A DNA stretch of 64,000 nt from Pandoraea pneumonica (GCF_902459645.1 NZ_CABPSK010000001.1:1922001-1986000); one strand, 5' to 3'; positions 34,011 to 43,067 are shown, numbered from the stretch's first letter. Translations and numbers: made by a program. Notes: generated by a model from the letters alone, not told the origin.

Positions 34011-34358
34011 TTATGCGGCTGCGGCGGCACCCACACGGCGGTCAGGCCGGTTCGCGTCGTCGGACCAGAACACGCGACGCACGCAATGCTCGCCCGACAG
34101 GCGCATCACAAGTGCCGTGAGCGACGCCCGCGACGCATGCGAGCAATCGAGGGTGACCGTCGCCGAGGCCACGTCACGATCGCTCCAGCGCGTGATGCTC
34201 ACGTGCGTGGCCCGCAAGCCCAATGCCGTCAGGTCGGTGAACATCTGCTTGCGAAGCGTATTGAGGGCTTCTGCCAGGCAGACGATGGTCAGGCGCGACA
34301 CCGGCGTGGTGCGCGTGGGTTGGCTTTGAAAAGCCTGAAATGTTTGAAAAGCACGCAT
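34011..34358 (-). CDS. Stand-alone MgtC C-terminal (ACT-like) domain protein
   Basis: A 115-residue protein starting MRAFQTFQAFQSQPTRTTPV. The body SRLTIVCLAEALNTLRKQMF, ALGLRATHVSITRWSDRD, TALVMRLSGEHCVRRVFWSD has the beta-alpha-beta-beta-alpha-beta pattern and the closing RLS...V..V.W of the cytosolic tail of MgtC/SapB proteins. It lacks the five membrane helices. It lies upstream of the mgtA leader in the same direction, so it may be a regulatory partner of MgtA. The family call is by pattern; a generic ACT-fold protein is the alternative. Confidence 0.5.
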   Translation of the reverse strand: MRAFQTFQAFQSQPTRTTPVSRLTIVCLAEALNTLRKQMFTDLTALGLRATHVSITRWSDRDVASATVTLDCSHASRASLTALVMRLSGEHCVRRVFWSDDANRPDRRVGAAAAA

Positions 34359-34846
34359 GGCTTCCTCGCAAAACTGCGAACGCCAGTGCCAAAGCGGCAT
34401 GGCGAGCCGGCACGCGTGTGCGCCTGCGCCGTCGATGCAAATGCAAAGCACGGCACAACAGCGCCCATCACGGGCACGACGGTGGAAATTTCTGCGGGAA
34501 TGGCGCCGAAGTGATCACGTTCGAGCGAACGTGCGTGGCGCGTTAGACACCGCATCCTGCTTGAGGACGCGGCACAGGGAATGGCTGTGGATCCTCAGGC
34601 AATCAGTCGATCAAAGGTCGACTACAACTGGCATCAGAATTCACGGACAAACCCCTTGGATGAAAGACAGGGCGGATAGTAGCCGAGCCCCAAATGCACC
34701 GTCAAGCACTAATTTGTGCGTACCCCATCGCACTCCGAACTTCCCGCACAAGGCCGTGCGACGGCCTTCCCCGCCATTTCGACACCCATCGCTTTCCGCA
34801 CACATTCAAGGGTTATGCATTGACGGGATTTTTCCCATCTGTTATT
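34359..34846. other. Intergenic region between the MgtC-tail gene and the FecI promoter
   Basis: About 490 bp without a credible gene. It holds the 18-bp inverted repeat described separately. Otherwise it is composed of mixed sequence with a GC-rich left part and a more AT-rich right part. Confidence 0.5.
34516..34533. promoter_or_regulatory. 18-bp inverted repeat upstream of the MgtC-tail/mgtA genes
   Basis: CACGTTCG-AG-CGAACGTG is a perfect 8-bp inverted repeat. It lies about 160 bp upstream of ATG 34358 and is flanked by GCGCC/GGCGC, which extends the symmetry. It is a candidate operator or cruciform; the binder is unknown. Confidence 0.4.
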
Positions 34847-34868
34847 AATAATGATTCTTATTACCATT
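34847..34868. promoter_or_regulatory. Fur-like box upstream of fecI
   Basis: AATAATGATTCTTATTACCATT carries overlapping AATGATT/TTATTA Fur half sites in an AT-rich island about 90 bp before the sigma-factor gene. Iron repression of fecIR is the usual arrangement and is inferred here. Confidence 0.6.
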
Positions 34869-34957
34869 ACTTGAGCATTCGTTTCAGCTGCTGCATGACC
34901 TGCCAGTGTTCGCGCTGATCCGGGTTGTCGTGAGTGGACCGAACATCGAGCTGGATC

Positions 34958-35479
34958 ATGCAAACGTCGGGCGCCCTCCTCCCATCCACTGTCGAGTTGC
35001 TTTACAGCCATCACCACTCGTGGCTCAAGGGTTGGCTGCATCGGCGGTTGGGCAGTGCCGAACAAGCGGCGGATATCGCACACGACACGTTCGTGCGGCT
35101 GCTCGGCAGCGAGCGCGTACCGGCGTCGTTCGACGAGCCCCGCGCGTATCTCACCACGGTGGCGCAAAACCTCGTCTCCAATCATTGGCGGCGCGAAAAG
35201 CTCGAGCGCGCGTATCTCGAAGCGCTGGCACAGGCACCGCGCGAAGTGGAATGGTCGCCCGAGACGCGCGCCATGCTGCTCGAAACCCTGATCGAACTGG
35301 ATCGTCTGCTCGACGGCCTGCCCACCATCGTGCGGCAGGCTTTTTTGCGCTCGCAGCTCGACGGACAAACGCACGCGCAAGTGGCCGAGGCGCTGGGCAT
35401 CTCGATACCCACGGTCAAGCGTTATCTCGCGAAGGCATTGCAGCGTTGCTACTTCGCCGACCTCTCCTTTCTCGGGTGA
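34958..35479 (+). CDS. fecI: FecI-type ECF RNA polymerase sigma factor
   Basis: A 173-residue iron-starvation sigma factor. The N-terminus MQTSGALLPSTVELLYSHHH then WLKGWLHRRLGSAEQAADIA leads into region 2 (HDTFVRLLG, PRAYLTTVAQNLVSNHWRRE). Region 4 is LPTIVRQAFLRSQLDGQTHA then QVAEALGISIPTVKRYLAKA. ATG 34958 was chosen over an upstream GTG because it begins the conserved FecI N-terminus. It is followed by fecR (7 bp) and a receptor with an STN signalling domain, forming a complete cell-surface signalling set. Confidence 0.9.
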   Translation: MQTSGALLPSTVELLYSHHHSWLKGWLHRRLGSAEQAADIAHDTFVRLLGSERVPASFDEPRAYLTTVAQNLVSNHWRREKLERAYLEALAQAPREVEWSPETRAMLLETLIELDRLLDGLPTIVRQAFLRSQLDGQTHAQVAEALGISIPTVKRYLAKALQRCYFADLSFLG

Positions 35480-35486
35480 CGGCCAC

Positions 35487-36506
35487 ATGAGCGCGATGTC
35501 GTCAGCGTGGTACGACGCCACCCGCAATGCCGCGACGATACCCACGCACGTCGCCGAGCGCGCCGTCGAGTGGCTGATCGAATTGCAAAGCGAAACGGTG
35601 TCGGCGGACGTGATCACCGCTTGGCAGCAGTGGCGAGAGGCGCACCCCGATCACGAACGCGCTTGGAAGCGCATCGAATCGGTGCGGGGCAAGTTGCAGC
35701 CGCTCGCCTCGCCCGTCGAAGCAAGCATCGCGCAGGCCGCGTTAACACCGCCCGCCTCACCTGCTCGGCGACGCACGATCAAGACCCTCGCTGTCCTGCT
35801 CTTCGCGGGCGGCGGCACGTGGGGCGCCCTGCATTCTGTGCCGTGGCAACGATGGTCCGCAGACTACCGCACGAGCGTTGGCGAGCGTCGTACGCTGGCG
35901 CTTGCCGACGGCACACAACTGGTGATGAACACCGGCAGCGCGATCGACATTGCACTTAACGAACATGAACGGCGCGTCCGGCTGATCGCAGGCGAAATTT
36001 TGATTACCACTGCGCCCGATCCGCAGCAGCCTGCACGCCCTTTCCTCGTCGAGACCGCACAGGGAACCGCCCGCGCGTTGGGCACCCGTTACACCGTGCG
36101 CGAGTGGGATGGCGGCACGCATGTGAGCGTCTATCAAGGGGCGGTCGAACTTCGGCCAAGCCGCGAACCGTCGCGCTCACTGGTGTTACAGGCGGGGCGG
36201 CACGCCAGCTATACGGCCGACACCATTTCGCCGCCAATCGACGTGCCGAGCCGCGAGGTCGCGTGGGCCGAAGGGTTCATCGTGGCGCGCAGCATGCGAC
36301 TGGCCGACTTCGTGGCGGAACTCGCGCGCTATAGCGACACCTCGCTCTCGTGCGACCCGCGCGTGGCCGATTTGCGTGTCTCGGGCTCGTTCCCGCTCGA
36401 CGACGTCGGCAAGGTGCTCGACACCCTCGGCACCACGCTTGCCGTGCGCACCGACTCGGTGACGCGCTTCTGGGGCGCCCGCGAAATTCGGCTGGTACCG
36501 GCCTGA
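35487..36506 (+). CDS. fecR: FecR-type anti-sigma regulator
   Basis: A 339-residue inner-membrane signal relay. The cytosolic N-terminal domain (AVEWLIELQSETVSADVITA, WREAHPDHERAWKRIESVRG) is followed by one membrane helix (about 97-115, TIKTLAVLLFAGGGTWGAL), the FecR beta domain (RTSVGERRTLALADGTQLVM, LIAGEILITTA, GTARALGTRYTVREWDGGTH), and a C-terminal STN-like segment. It passes the receptor signal to FecI. Confidence 0.9.
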   Translation: MSAMSSAWYDATRNAATIPTHVAERAVEWLIELQSETVSADVITAWQQWREAHPDHERAWKRIESVRGKLQPLASPVEASIAQAALTPPASPARRRTIKTLAVLLFAGGGTWGALHSVPWQRWSADYRTSVGERRTLALADGTQLVMNTGSAIDIALNEHERRVRLIAGEILITTAPDPQQPARPFLVETAQGTARALGTRYTVREWDGGTHVSVYQGAVELRPSREPSRSLVLQAGRHASYTADTISPPIDVPSREVAWAEGFIVARSMRLADFVAELARYSDTSLSCDPRVADLRVSGSFPLDDVGKVLDTLGTTLAVRTDSVTRFWGAREIRLVPA

Positions 36507-36681
36507 CGCGATGACTTGCAACCTCACTCATCGACACCCGCTGGCAACGTGCCGCAGCGCAGCGGGAGCCAGCCCCAACCGTCACCTACAAAATATTTTC
36601 ACCAAAGGTGATCCGTTTCGACGTTTCGCGGGTCATGGAGGACGAGCACCAACACTCTTCTTCCACACGAAAGGTCAGATC

Positions 36682-39132
36682 ATGGGTCACGTTCGGGGAC
36701 GGCAACACCAGCCGAGCCAACCACATTGGGTACTTCGACGCACGCGCTTGGCGTGCGCATTAGGGCAAATCGCACTGGGGACGGCCATCGCTTCCCCGGC
36801 ACTGATGACCTCGTTCGCCGCCCACGCGCAATCCGCACCGGCGCAAACCACTCGCACGTACGACATTCCGGCGGGCACGCTCGAAGACGCCCTGAGCCGC
36901 TTCGGCCGCGACGCTGGCATCATGCTGTCCTTCAAACCCGAAGTCACCGCCGGACGTCACAGCAGCGGCCTGAAAGGCACGTATACGCCGCGTAACGGCC
37001 TCGAAGCGTTGGTGGCAGGCACGGGGGTGCAAGTCGTCCCGCAATCGAACGGCAGCTACCTCATCGCGCCCGCAGCGCCCGACGCCGTCGACGGCGCAGC
37101 GGTGCTGCCCACGACGAGCGTCACGGCGTCCTATGACGACGGGCTGCAACCGGCTTACGCTGGCGGTCAGATCGCACGCGGGGGCAGTCTCGGCATTCTC
37201 GGTTCGGCCGATGCCATGGACATGCCCTTCAGCACGATGAACTACACCGAGCAAATGGTGCGCGACCAGCAGGCACGCACGCTCGCCGATGTGGTGATCA
37301 ACGAGTCGTCGGTGCGCATGCTCACCTCGAGCGGCGGCTTCGGCGAAGATTTCCAGATTCGCGGCTACACCGTCTCGAGCAGCGATGTGGGCCTGAACGG
37401 CCTGTACGGCATGGCCTCGGCGAGCCGCGTACCGGCAGCCATTGTCGAGCGTGTCGAAGTGCTCAAGGGGCCGGGCACGCTGATGAACGGCATCGGGCCG
37501 AGCGGGAGCATCGGCGGCGCGATCAACGTCGTGACCAAACGTGCGGGCACCGAGCCGCTCACCCGCTTGACGACAACCTTCCAGAGCAAAGCACAGTTGG
37601 GCGTGGAGGCCGATGTCGGCCGCCGTTTCGGTGAGCAGCAGGAATGGGGTATTCGCGTCAACGGCGTGTACCGCAACGGCAAGACGACACTCGACGACGG
37701 CAAGCAAAACGTCGGTTTCGGGTCGGTCGGCCTCGATTACACCGGGCAGCGCCTGCGTTGGTCGCTCGACGCCTACACGCAGCACGAAGGCACCGACAAC
37801 TTCCGTCCGCAAACCGGCTTTCAAGCGTCCGTCACGAAGATTCCTGATGCCCCGTCGGGCTATCGCAACTTCTATCCGGGCAGCGAACTGCATCTGCACG
37901 ACTCGGCCGTCACCACCCGCCTCGAATACGACGTGCTGCGCAACGTCACCGTGTGGGGTGCCGTCGGCTATCACTACGCCAGCGCTTACCAGACGTTCCC
38001 GATTGGCGGTGCCGACTCGCAGGGCAACTTCAACGTGATGAACTCGTACTACGATTCATACACGCGCTCGCGCACCGCCGACGTGGGCGCACGCGCCAAC
38101 TTCAAGACGTTCGGCATCGGTCACACGGTCACGGTGCAGGCCAGCCGCCTCGAACAAGACTCGGGTAACGCGTACGTCCCGGGCACCACGTCCGTCCCGT
38201 CGAACATCTACAACCCCGTGCCGCTGCCGCCCGTGGGCGCGGCACGCACCGAACCGAAAAAGGCGTCGGAGTCGGCGCTCACGAGTTTCGCGCTGACCGA
38301 TACGTTGTCGTTCCTGAACGAACGCGTGCTGCTCACGGGCGGTCTGCGTCATCAACGCGTGGCGCTCGACAACTTCAACACCACGACCGGCGCGCTTTCG
38401 TCGAGCTATGACCAGAGCGCCATCTCGCCATTGGCGGGCATCGTGGTCAAGCCGCTGCAAAACGTCTCCGTCTACGCGAACTTCACGTCGGGCCTCTCGC
38501 GTGGTGGCGTCGCGCCGGTCGGCACGGTGAACGCCGGGCAGGTGTTCCCGCCGTTCAAATCAAAGCAATACGAAGCGGGCGTGAAGGCCGATTGGGGCAC
38601 CGTGACGACGATGATCTCGGTGTTCCAAGTGCAGCGCCCGAACGCGATGACCGACCCGCTCACGCGCGTCTATAGCTTCGACGGCGAGCAACGTAATCGC
38701 GGCATCGAACTATCAGCCTATGGCGAAGTGATGAAGGGCCTGCGCCTGATGGCCAGCGCAACGTTCTACGACGCCAAGCTCACGAAGACCGCAGGCGGCA
38801 CCAACGATGGCAACGATGCCAACGGCGTGCCCAAGCGCGCGTTCAACTTCGGCGTGGACTGGGATACGCCGTGGGTGCAAGGGCTGTCGCTTTCGGGTCG
38901 CATCATCAACACGTCGCGCATGTACTTCAACGCGGCCAACACGCTGGAACTGCCCGCCTGGACCCGCTACGACATCGGCGCGCGCTATCGCACTCGCATC
39001 GCGGGCAAGTCGGTCGTGTTCCGCGCCAATGTCGAGAACTTGTTCAATTCGAATTACTGGCTCATGAGCGGCACGTACGCCACCGTGGCGGCACCGCGCA
39101 CGGTGCTGCTGTCTGCACAAATCGACTTCTGA
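36682..39132 (+). CDS. TonB-dependent ferrisiderophore receptor with STN signalling domain
   Basis: An 816-residue outer-membrane receptor. Signal peptide ends SFAAHAQS. The STN domain (TRTYDIPAGTLEDALSRFGR, GLKGTYTPRNGLEALVAG, about 55-130) talks to FecR. The plug has DQQARTLADVVINESSVRML, FQIRGYTVSSSDVGLNGLYG, VEVLKGPGTLMNG. The barrel closes with YWLMSGTYATVAAPRTVLLS and AQIDF. ATG 36682 is chosen because a long positively charged signal peptide starts there; the reading from 36511 adds a region lacking that character. A 175-bp gap from fecR could hold a FecI-dependent promoter. Ligand not readable. Confidence 0.9.
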   Translation: MGHVRGRQHQPSQPHWVLRRTRLACALGQIALGTAIASPALMTSFAAHAQSAPAQTTRTYDIPAGTLEDALSRFGRDAGIMLSFKPEVTAGRHSSGLKGTYTPRNGLEALVAGTGVQVVPQSNGSYLIAPAAPDAVDGAAVLPTTSVTASYDDGLQPAYAGGQIARGGSLGILGSADAMDMPFSTMNYTEQMVRDQQARTLADVVINESSVRMLTSSGGFGEDFQIRGYTVSSSDVGLNGLYGMASASRVPAAIVERVEVLKGPGTLMNGIGPSGSIGGAINVVTKRAGTEPLTRLTTTFQSKAQLGVEADVGRRFGEQQEWGIRVNGVYRNGKTTLDDGKQNVGFGSVGLDYTGQRLRWSLDAYTQHEGTDNFRPQTGFQASVTKIPDAPSGYRNFYPGSELHLHDSAVTTRLEYDVLRNVTVWGAVGYHYASAYQTFPIGGADSQGNFNVMNSYYDSYTRSRTADVGARANFKTFGIGHTVTVQASRLEQDSGNAYVPGTTSVPSNIYNPVPLPPVGAARTEPKKASESALTSFALTDTLSFLNERVLLTGGLRHQRVALDNFNTTTGALSSSYDQSAISPLAGIVVKPLQNVSVYANFTSGLSRGGVAPVGTVNAGQVFPPFKSKQYEAGVKADWGTVTTMISVFQVQRPNAMTDPLTRVYSFDGEQRNRGIELSAYGEVMKGLRLMASATFYDAKLTKTAGGTNDGNDANGVPKRAFNFGVDWDTPWVQGLSLSGRIINTSRMYFNAANTLELPAWTRYDIGARYRTRIAGKSVVFRANVENLFNSNYWLMSGTYATVAAPRTVLLSAQIDF

Positions 39133-39178
39133 GGCGGATGGCCGTCATGCATCACCTCGTTTTTATAGGGAAACCGTA

Positions 39179-39925
39179 ATGAAAAAGACTGTTCCGCACG
39201 CTATTGCCTCGCTCGCCTTCGGTGCACTCGCTGCGCTTTCCGGTGCCGCACAAGCGCATCAAATCTGGATCGAACAGCCTGCCGGTCAGAACGCGGTGAT
39301 CCGCTTCGGCGAGTTTGGCGAGAACCTGCGTGAAGCCTCGCCGGGTCTGCTCGACAAGTTCGTCGCACCGAGCGCGACGCTCACGTCGGCGGCGGGCACG
39401 AAAACCGTCGACGCCACGAAGTCGGCCAACGGCTTCACCCTGCCCTTCAAGGCAACCGCTGGCGAAGCGCTGGTCGCCGAAGATGCGCAATACCCGCTCT
39501 TCACCTTTAAGCGCGACGGTCAGGAAGTGACTAACTGGTACCGCCCCTCGGCACGCCTTGTGACGGACTTCGCTGCACAAAAGCCGCAGCTCGCGCTCGA
39601 TTTGGTGCCCGCTGGCAAGCACGGCGAGTTCCAGTTGTTCTTCCAAGGCAAGCCGCTGGCAAAAGCGAAGGTGTCGCTGGTCACGCAATCGGGCTGGGCC
39701 AAAGAGGCGCATACCGACGCACAAGGGCATGTGAGCTTCGAAATGCCGTGGAAAGGCGTGTACGTGGCCGAAGTCAGCCATACCGACAAGACGCCGGGTG
39801 AGCGCACCGGTGCCAAGGGTGCCGAACGCTATCAAGGCGTGAGCTACGTCACCACGACCACGTTCGTGCAAGCCGACGGCGTCGAGCCGATTCCGGCAGG
39901 CCCGGCCGCCACGCCCAACAAGTAA
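39179..39925 (+). CDS. DUF4198 periplasmic protein
   Basis: A 248-residue exported protein. The signal peptide (MKKTVPHAIASLAFGALAAL, cleaved after AQA) leaves HQIWIEQPAGQNAVIRFGEF, a free N-terminal His typical of DUF4198. A C-terminal Ig-like module follows (HTDAQGHVSFEMPWKGVYVA). It lies 46 bp after the receptor and 12 bp before a DUF3649 gene. In this setting it probably accepts or chaperones iron released from the siderophore in the periplasm. Confidence 0.82.
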   Translation: MKKTVPHAIASLAFGALAALSGAAQAHQIWIEQPAGQNAVIRFGEFGENLREASPGLLDKFVAPSATLTSAAGTKTVDATKSANGFTLPFKATAGEALVAEDAQYPLFTFKRDGQEVTNWYRPSARLVTDFAAQKPQLALDLVPAGKHGEFQLFFQGKPLAKAKVSLVTQSGWAKEAHTDAQGHVSFEMPWKGVYVAEVSHTDKTPGERTGAKGAERYQGVSYVTTTTFVQADGVEPIPAGPAATPNK

Positions 39926-39937
39926 GCCCTTCGCATC

Positions 39938-40267
39938 ATGGTTCAGGTTCGCGGCGGTGCCGTACTCAATCGACTCGACAGCGTGCGTCGCGTCGGTGCC
40001 CTTATCTCGCGCATCGTCGCGGCCATCGCTGGCGGCTACGCCGTGGCCGCGCTCGCCAGCGTGGCGGTTCTCTCCCTGCCCATCGATAAGCCCCAAGCGG
40101 TGATTACCGGCATGCTCGCCAGTTTCGCCATCTATGCGGGGGCGGTGGTGTGGGTGTTTGCGGTACGCACTGCCTGGCGGGCCTGGGCCGGTTTGATTGT
40201 CGTGGCCGCACCGCTCGCGCTCGTCGCGTGGGCGGTATCGGCGGGCCTTCATGGAGGTGCCGCGTGA
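39938..40267 (+). CDS. DUF3649 small inner-membrane iron-uptake protein
   Basis: A 109-residue protein with three hydrophobic helices (ISRIVAAIAGGYAVAALASV, VITGMLASFAIYAGAVVWVF, AWAGLIVVAAPLALVAWAVS). DUF3649 proteins accompany PepSY_TM ferrisiderophore reductases, as in fpvG-region operons of pseudomonads. Its TGA overlaps the next ATG (TGATG), so it is coupled to the PepSY gene. Confidence 0.78.
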   Translation: MVQVRGGAVLNRLDSVRRVGALISRIVAAIAGGYAVAALASVAVLSLPIDKPQAVITGMLASFAIYAGAVVWVFAVRTAWRAWAGLIVVAAPLALVAWAVSAGLHGGAA

Positions 40268-41970
40268 TGGCCCAGAAGCAGAAAAAGAAGACGGCCGATA
40301 CCGGCAGAGGCATCCGCCAGACCATGTCCGATCTGCATACTTGGGCGGGTCTGCTGGTGGGCTGGCTGCTGTATGCGATGTTTCTCACGGGCACCGTGAG
40401 CTATTTCAAAGACGAGATTTCGCAGTGGATGCGCCCGGAAGTGCCGCATCAACAACGTGCGCCCGATGTGGCTGCGGTGGCGCAGAACGTCACCGATAGG
40501 TTGTCGACGCTCGCGCCGAACAGCCCGCAATGGAGCGTGTATCTGCCGACCGAACGCAACCCGGTCGCCAATGTGTTCTGGCGCAACGCCCCTGCGCCGA
40601 AGGCAGCAGGTACGAACGGGGCAAGCCGTTCGTTCGGTGAAGCCACGTTCGATCCCGCAACAGGCCAGACGCTCAAGGCCCGCGACACACTAGGCGGTGA
40701 ATTCTTCTACCGCTTTCACTTTCAATTCCATCCGCTGCCGGTGTTGTGGGGCCGCTGGCTTGCTGGCTTCTGCGCGATGTTCATGCTGGTGGCGATCATC
40801 AGTGGCGTCATCACGCACAAGAAAATCTTCATCGACTTCTTTACCTTCCGGTGGGGTAAAGGGCAGCGCTCGTGGCTCGATGCGCATAACGCGCTCTCGG
40901 TTTTCGGGCTGCCCTTCCACCTGATGATTACGTACACGGGGCTCGTCACGCTCATGGCGATGTATATGCCGTGGGGCGCCCAAACGGCGATCAAGACGCC
41001 GATGGAACGCGCGCAGATGAGCGCACAACTGAGTGCTTTTCCAGCACCGGCCAAGGCGACCGGGGAAAAGGCCCCGCTCGCCCCTATCGACGCGATGGTG
41101 CGCGAGGCGCAAGCGCGCTGGGGTGCCAACGACGTGGGCCGTGTGACGATCACGCTCCCGGGCGACGCTGCCGCGCGCGTGGCCGTCACCCGAGGCGAAA
41201 CGACGCGTGTCTCGATGAGCCCGCAGTATCTGCTGTTCGACGGCACGACGGGCAAGCTGCTAGAAACTCACGACTCGGTCGGTGCGGCGGCTGAGACGCG
41301 CGGTGTCATGTATGCGCTGCATCTTGGCCGCTTCAGCGACCTGCACCTGCGATGGCTGTACTTCCTGGTGAGTCTTGGCGGGACCGCCATGGTCGGCACA
41401 GGGCTCGTGATGTGGACCGTCAAGCGCCGCACCAAGCTGCCTGACCCCACGCGCCCGCATTTCGGATTTCACATTGTCGAGCGCTTGAACATCGCAGCCA
41501 TTGCGGGGTTATCGATTGCGATGACGGCCTTCCTGTGGGGCAACCGGTTGCTGCCCGCAGGCATCCCTGGGCGCAGCGCCGCCGAGGTCGATCTGTTCTA
41601 TTGGGTGTGGGCCGCGACGCTGCTGTATGCGCTCGTGCGGCCAGCAAAACGCGCATGGGTCGAATTGTTGTGGATCGCTACCGCCCTGCTCGCGCTGTTG
41701 CCCATCGCGAACGCGCTCACCACGTCTCGCGGCCTGTGGCACAGCCTCGGTGCGGGCGACTGGACGTTCGCGGGCGTCGATCTGATGTTGTGGGCGTTGG
41801 CTGCAATGCATGCGTGGCTGGCCGTGCGCACTGCTCGTCATCGGCCGAAAACGAAACCGGCACGCGGCAAATCGGCACCAGCGTCCGCGACTTCGACGGC
41901 GCGTGCCACGGAGGTCTCGGAGGTCTCGGAGGTCTCGATCAACGCCACGTTGAACGAGGAGCGCGCGTAA
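40267..41970 (+). CDS. PepSY-associated TM ferrisiderophore reductase (FpvG/FoxB-like family)
   Basis: A 567-residue inner-membrane protein starting MAQKQKKKTADTGRGIRQTM, then SDLHTWAGLLVGWLLYAMFL. PepSY_TM features are visible: LHTWAGL helix 1 histidine, FHFQFHPLPVLWGRW, DAHNALSVFGLPFHLMITYT, YALHLGRFSDLHLRWLYFLV, then further helices. Relatives reduce ferric siderophores on the periplasmic side using haem. The start overlaps the DUF3649 stop. The C-terminus carries a threefold in-frame 9-bp repeat (GAGGTCTCG at 41911-41937) encoding EVSEVSEVS. It ends in TAATG overlap with the next gene. Confidence 0.88.
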   Translation: MAQKQKKKTADTGRGIRQTMSDLHTWAGLLVGWLLYAMFLTGTVSYFKDEISQWMRPEVPHQQRAPDVAAVAQNVTDRLSTLAPNSPQWSVYLPTERNPVANVFWRNAPAPKAAGTNGASRSFGEATFDPATGQTLKARDTLGGEFFYRFHFQFHPLPVLWGRWLAGFCAMFMLVAIISGVITHKKIFIDFFTFRWGKGQRSWLDAHNALSVFGLPFHLMITYTGLVTLMAMYMPWGAQTAIKTPMERAQMSAQLSAFPAPAKATGEKAPLAPIDAMVREAQARWGANDVGRVTITLPGDAAARVAVTRGETTRVSMSPQYLLFDGTTGKLLETHDSVGAAAETRGVMYALHLGRFSDLHLRWLYFLVSLGGTAMVGTGLVMWTVKRRTKLPDPTRPHFGFHIVERLNIAAIAGLSIAMTAFLWGNRLLPAGIPGRSAAEVDLFYWVWAATLLYALVRPAKRAWVELLWIATALLALLPIANALTTSRGLWHSLGAGDWTFAGVDLMLWALAAMHAWLAVRTARHRPKTKPARGKSAPASATSTARATEVSEVSEVSINATLNEERA

Positions 41971-42248
41971 TGCACCTGCTCACGCTCTTCATCTGTCTGG
42001 CGGGATTCACTGGACTGGCGCTCGCGACCGAACGTCAGCAGCAGACACTCTTCAACGCCACGTTCGCCGCATCGACGACCCGATGGCTACGGCTCACCGG
42101 TTGGGCTGCGTTACTTGCAGCACTCGCAGTGATCGTGGGTCGGCAGGGTTGGGGAATGGGGCTGGTGGTCTACAGCGGCCAGACCAGCGCTGCGGCCGGT
42201 CTGGTGTATCTCGCATTGATTGCCGCCGAGCGCCGCCGGTCGCGTTGA
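41970..42248 (+). CDS. DUF3325 small inner-membrane protein
   Basis: A 92-residue protein (MHLLTLFICLAGFTGLALAT) with three hydrophobic segments, including WLRLTGWAALLAALAVIVGR and TSAAAGLVYLALIAAE. It matches DUF3325, a regular companion of PepSY_TM/DUF3649 in ferrisiderophore-reduction operons. Its ATG overlaps the upstream TAA. Function unknown beyond this association. Confidence 0.8.
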   Translation: MHLLTLFICLAGFTGLALATERQQQTLFNATFAASTTRWLRLTGWAALLAALAVIVGRQGWGMGLVVYSGQTSAAAGLVYLALIAAERRRSR

Positions 42249-42292
42249 CCGGTCGGCCGGTTGGCATCGCGCGCTGGGCGCGCGGCCCGGAC

Positions 42293-42940
42293 TTACTCGT
42301 TCTCTTCGAAGTAGTGCCCGAACTTGACCTGCTTGGTGCGGATGTAGCGTTGGTTCTCTTCTCGCACCGGCACGTCGAGCGCCACGCGTTCGCACACGGG
42401 GATGCCGTGCTTGGCGAGCGTGTCGAACTTCTTCGGGTTGTTGCTCATCAGACGCACCGAATTCACGCCCAGAATGCGCAGGATGGCAGCGGCCGAGTCG
42501 TATTCGCGGGCGTCGTCGGGCAATCCGAGATCGAGGTTGGCTTCGACCGTATCGCGTCCCTGCTCTTGCAGCAAATACGCGCGAATCTTGTTGCTCAGGC
42601 CGATGCCACGGCCTTCGTGGCCGCGCAGATACAGCATGACGCCGCGTCCTTCGGCTTCGATTTTGCGCATGGCCGCGTCGAGTTGCTCACCGCAATCGCA
42701 GCGGTACGACCCGAAAACGTCGCCCGTCAGGCACTCGGAATGCAAGCGCACCAGCGCAGGCGTATCGCCCGTCACGTCGCCCATGACCAGCGCGAGGTGT
42801 TCGTTGTCGCTGTCTTTGACACGAAACGCGTGCGAAGTGAAGGTGCCGTAACGGGTCGGCAGGGTCGCCGTGGCGACGAGCGTGACGCATTCACCGGCGT
42901 CGTGCGCCGGTGCGGGAGAAGCAGAACCAGGGGACTTCAT
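42293..42940 (-). CDS. ribA: GTP cyclohydrolase II
   Basis: First committed enzyme of riboflavin synthesis, opening GTP to 2,5-diamino-6-ribosylamino-pyrimidinone phosphate; 215 residues. Motifs: [20 protein letters not shown] then EQL (zinc cysteines), [20 protein letters not shown] (catalytic Arg/GHEGRGIGL), [26 protein letters not shown]. No fused DHBP synthase domain. ATG 42940 is preferred to TTG 42952. It is a stand-alone copy among iron genes; flavin supply for the nearby flavin-dependent reductases is a possible reason. No FMN riboswitch was seen upstream. Confidence 0.93.
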   Translation of the reverse strand: MKSPGSASPAPAHDAGECVTLVATATLPTRYGTFTSHAFRVKDSDNEHLALVMGDVTGDTPALVRLHSECLTGDVFGSYRCDCGEQLDAAMRKIEAEGRGVMLYLRGHEGRGIGLSNKIRAYLLQEQGRDTVEANLDLGLPDDAREYDSAAAILRILGVNSVRLMSNNPKKFDTLAKHGIPVCERVALDVPVREENQRYIRTKQVKFGHYFEENE

Positions 42941-43033
42941 GATGTCGTTCAAACTGGCAGAAATCTGGGATCGCCGATAGGAAATTTAGGCGTGTCGCAG
43001 GAGTGTACCGCCATTTGGGAATTTCGACCGACC

Positions 43034-43067
43034 GCGGTCTCGCGGCGCCGAAACACCGCGAGACCGC
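43034..43067. terminator. 12-bp GC-rich hairpin between ribA and the receptor gene
   Basis: GCGGTCTCGCGG and CCGCGAGACCGC form a perfect 12-bp stem with a 10-nt loop, 15 bp after the receptor stop codon. No T-run follows on the reverse strand, so it may slow or protect transcripts rather than be a classical terminator. Confidence 0.45.

Noticed and set aside
41911-41937. Short CRISPR-like direct repeats
   Set aside because: Three contiguous 9-bp copies without spacers, inside a coding frame; a simple tandem repeat.
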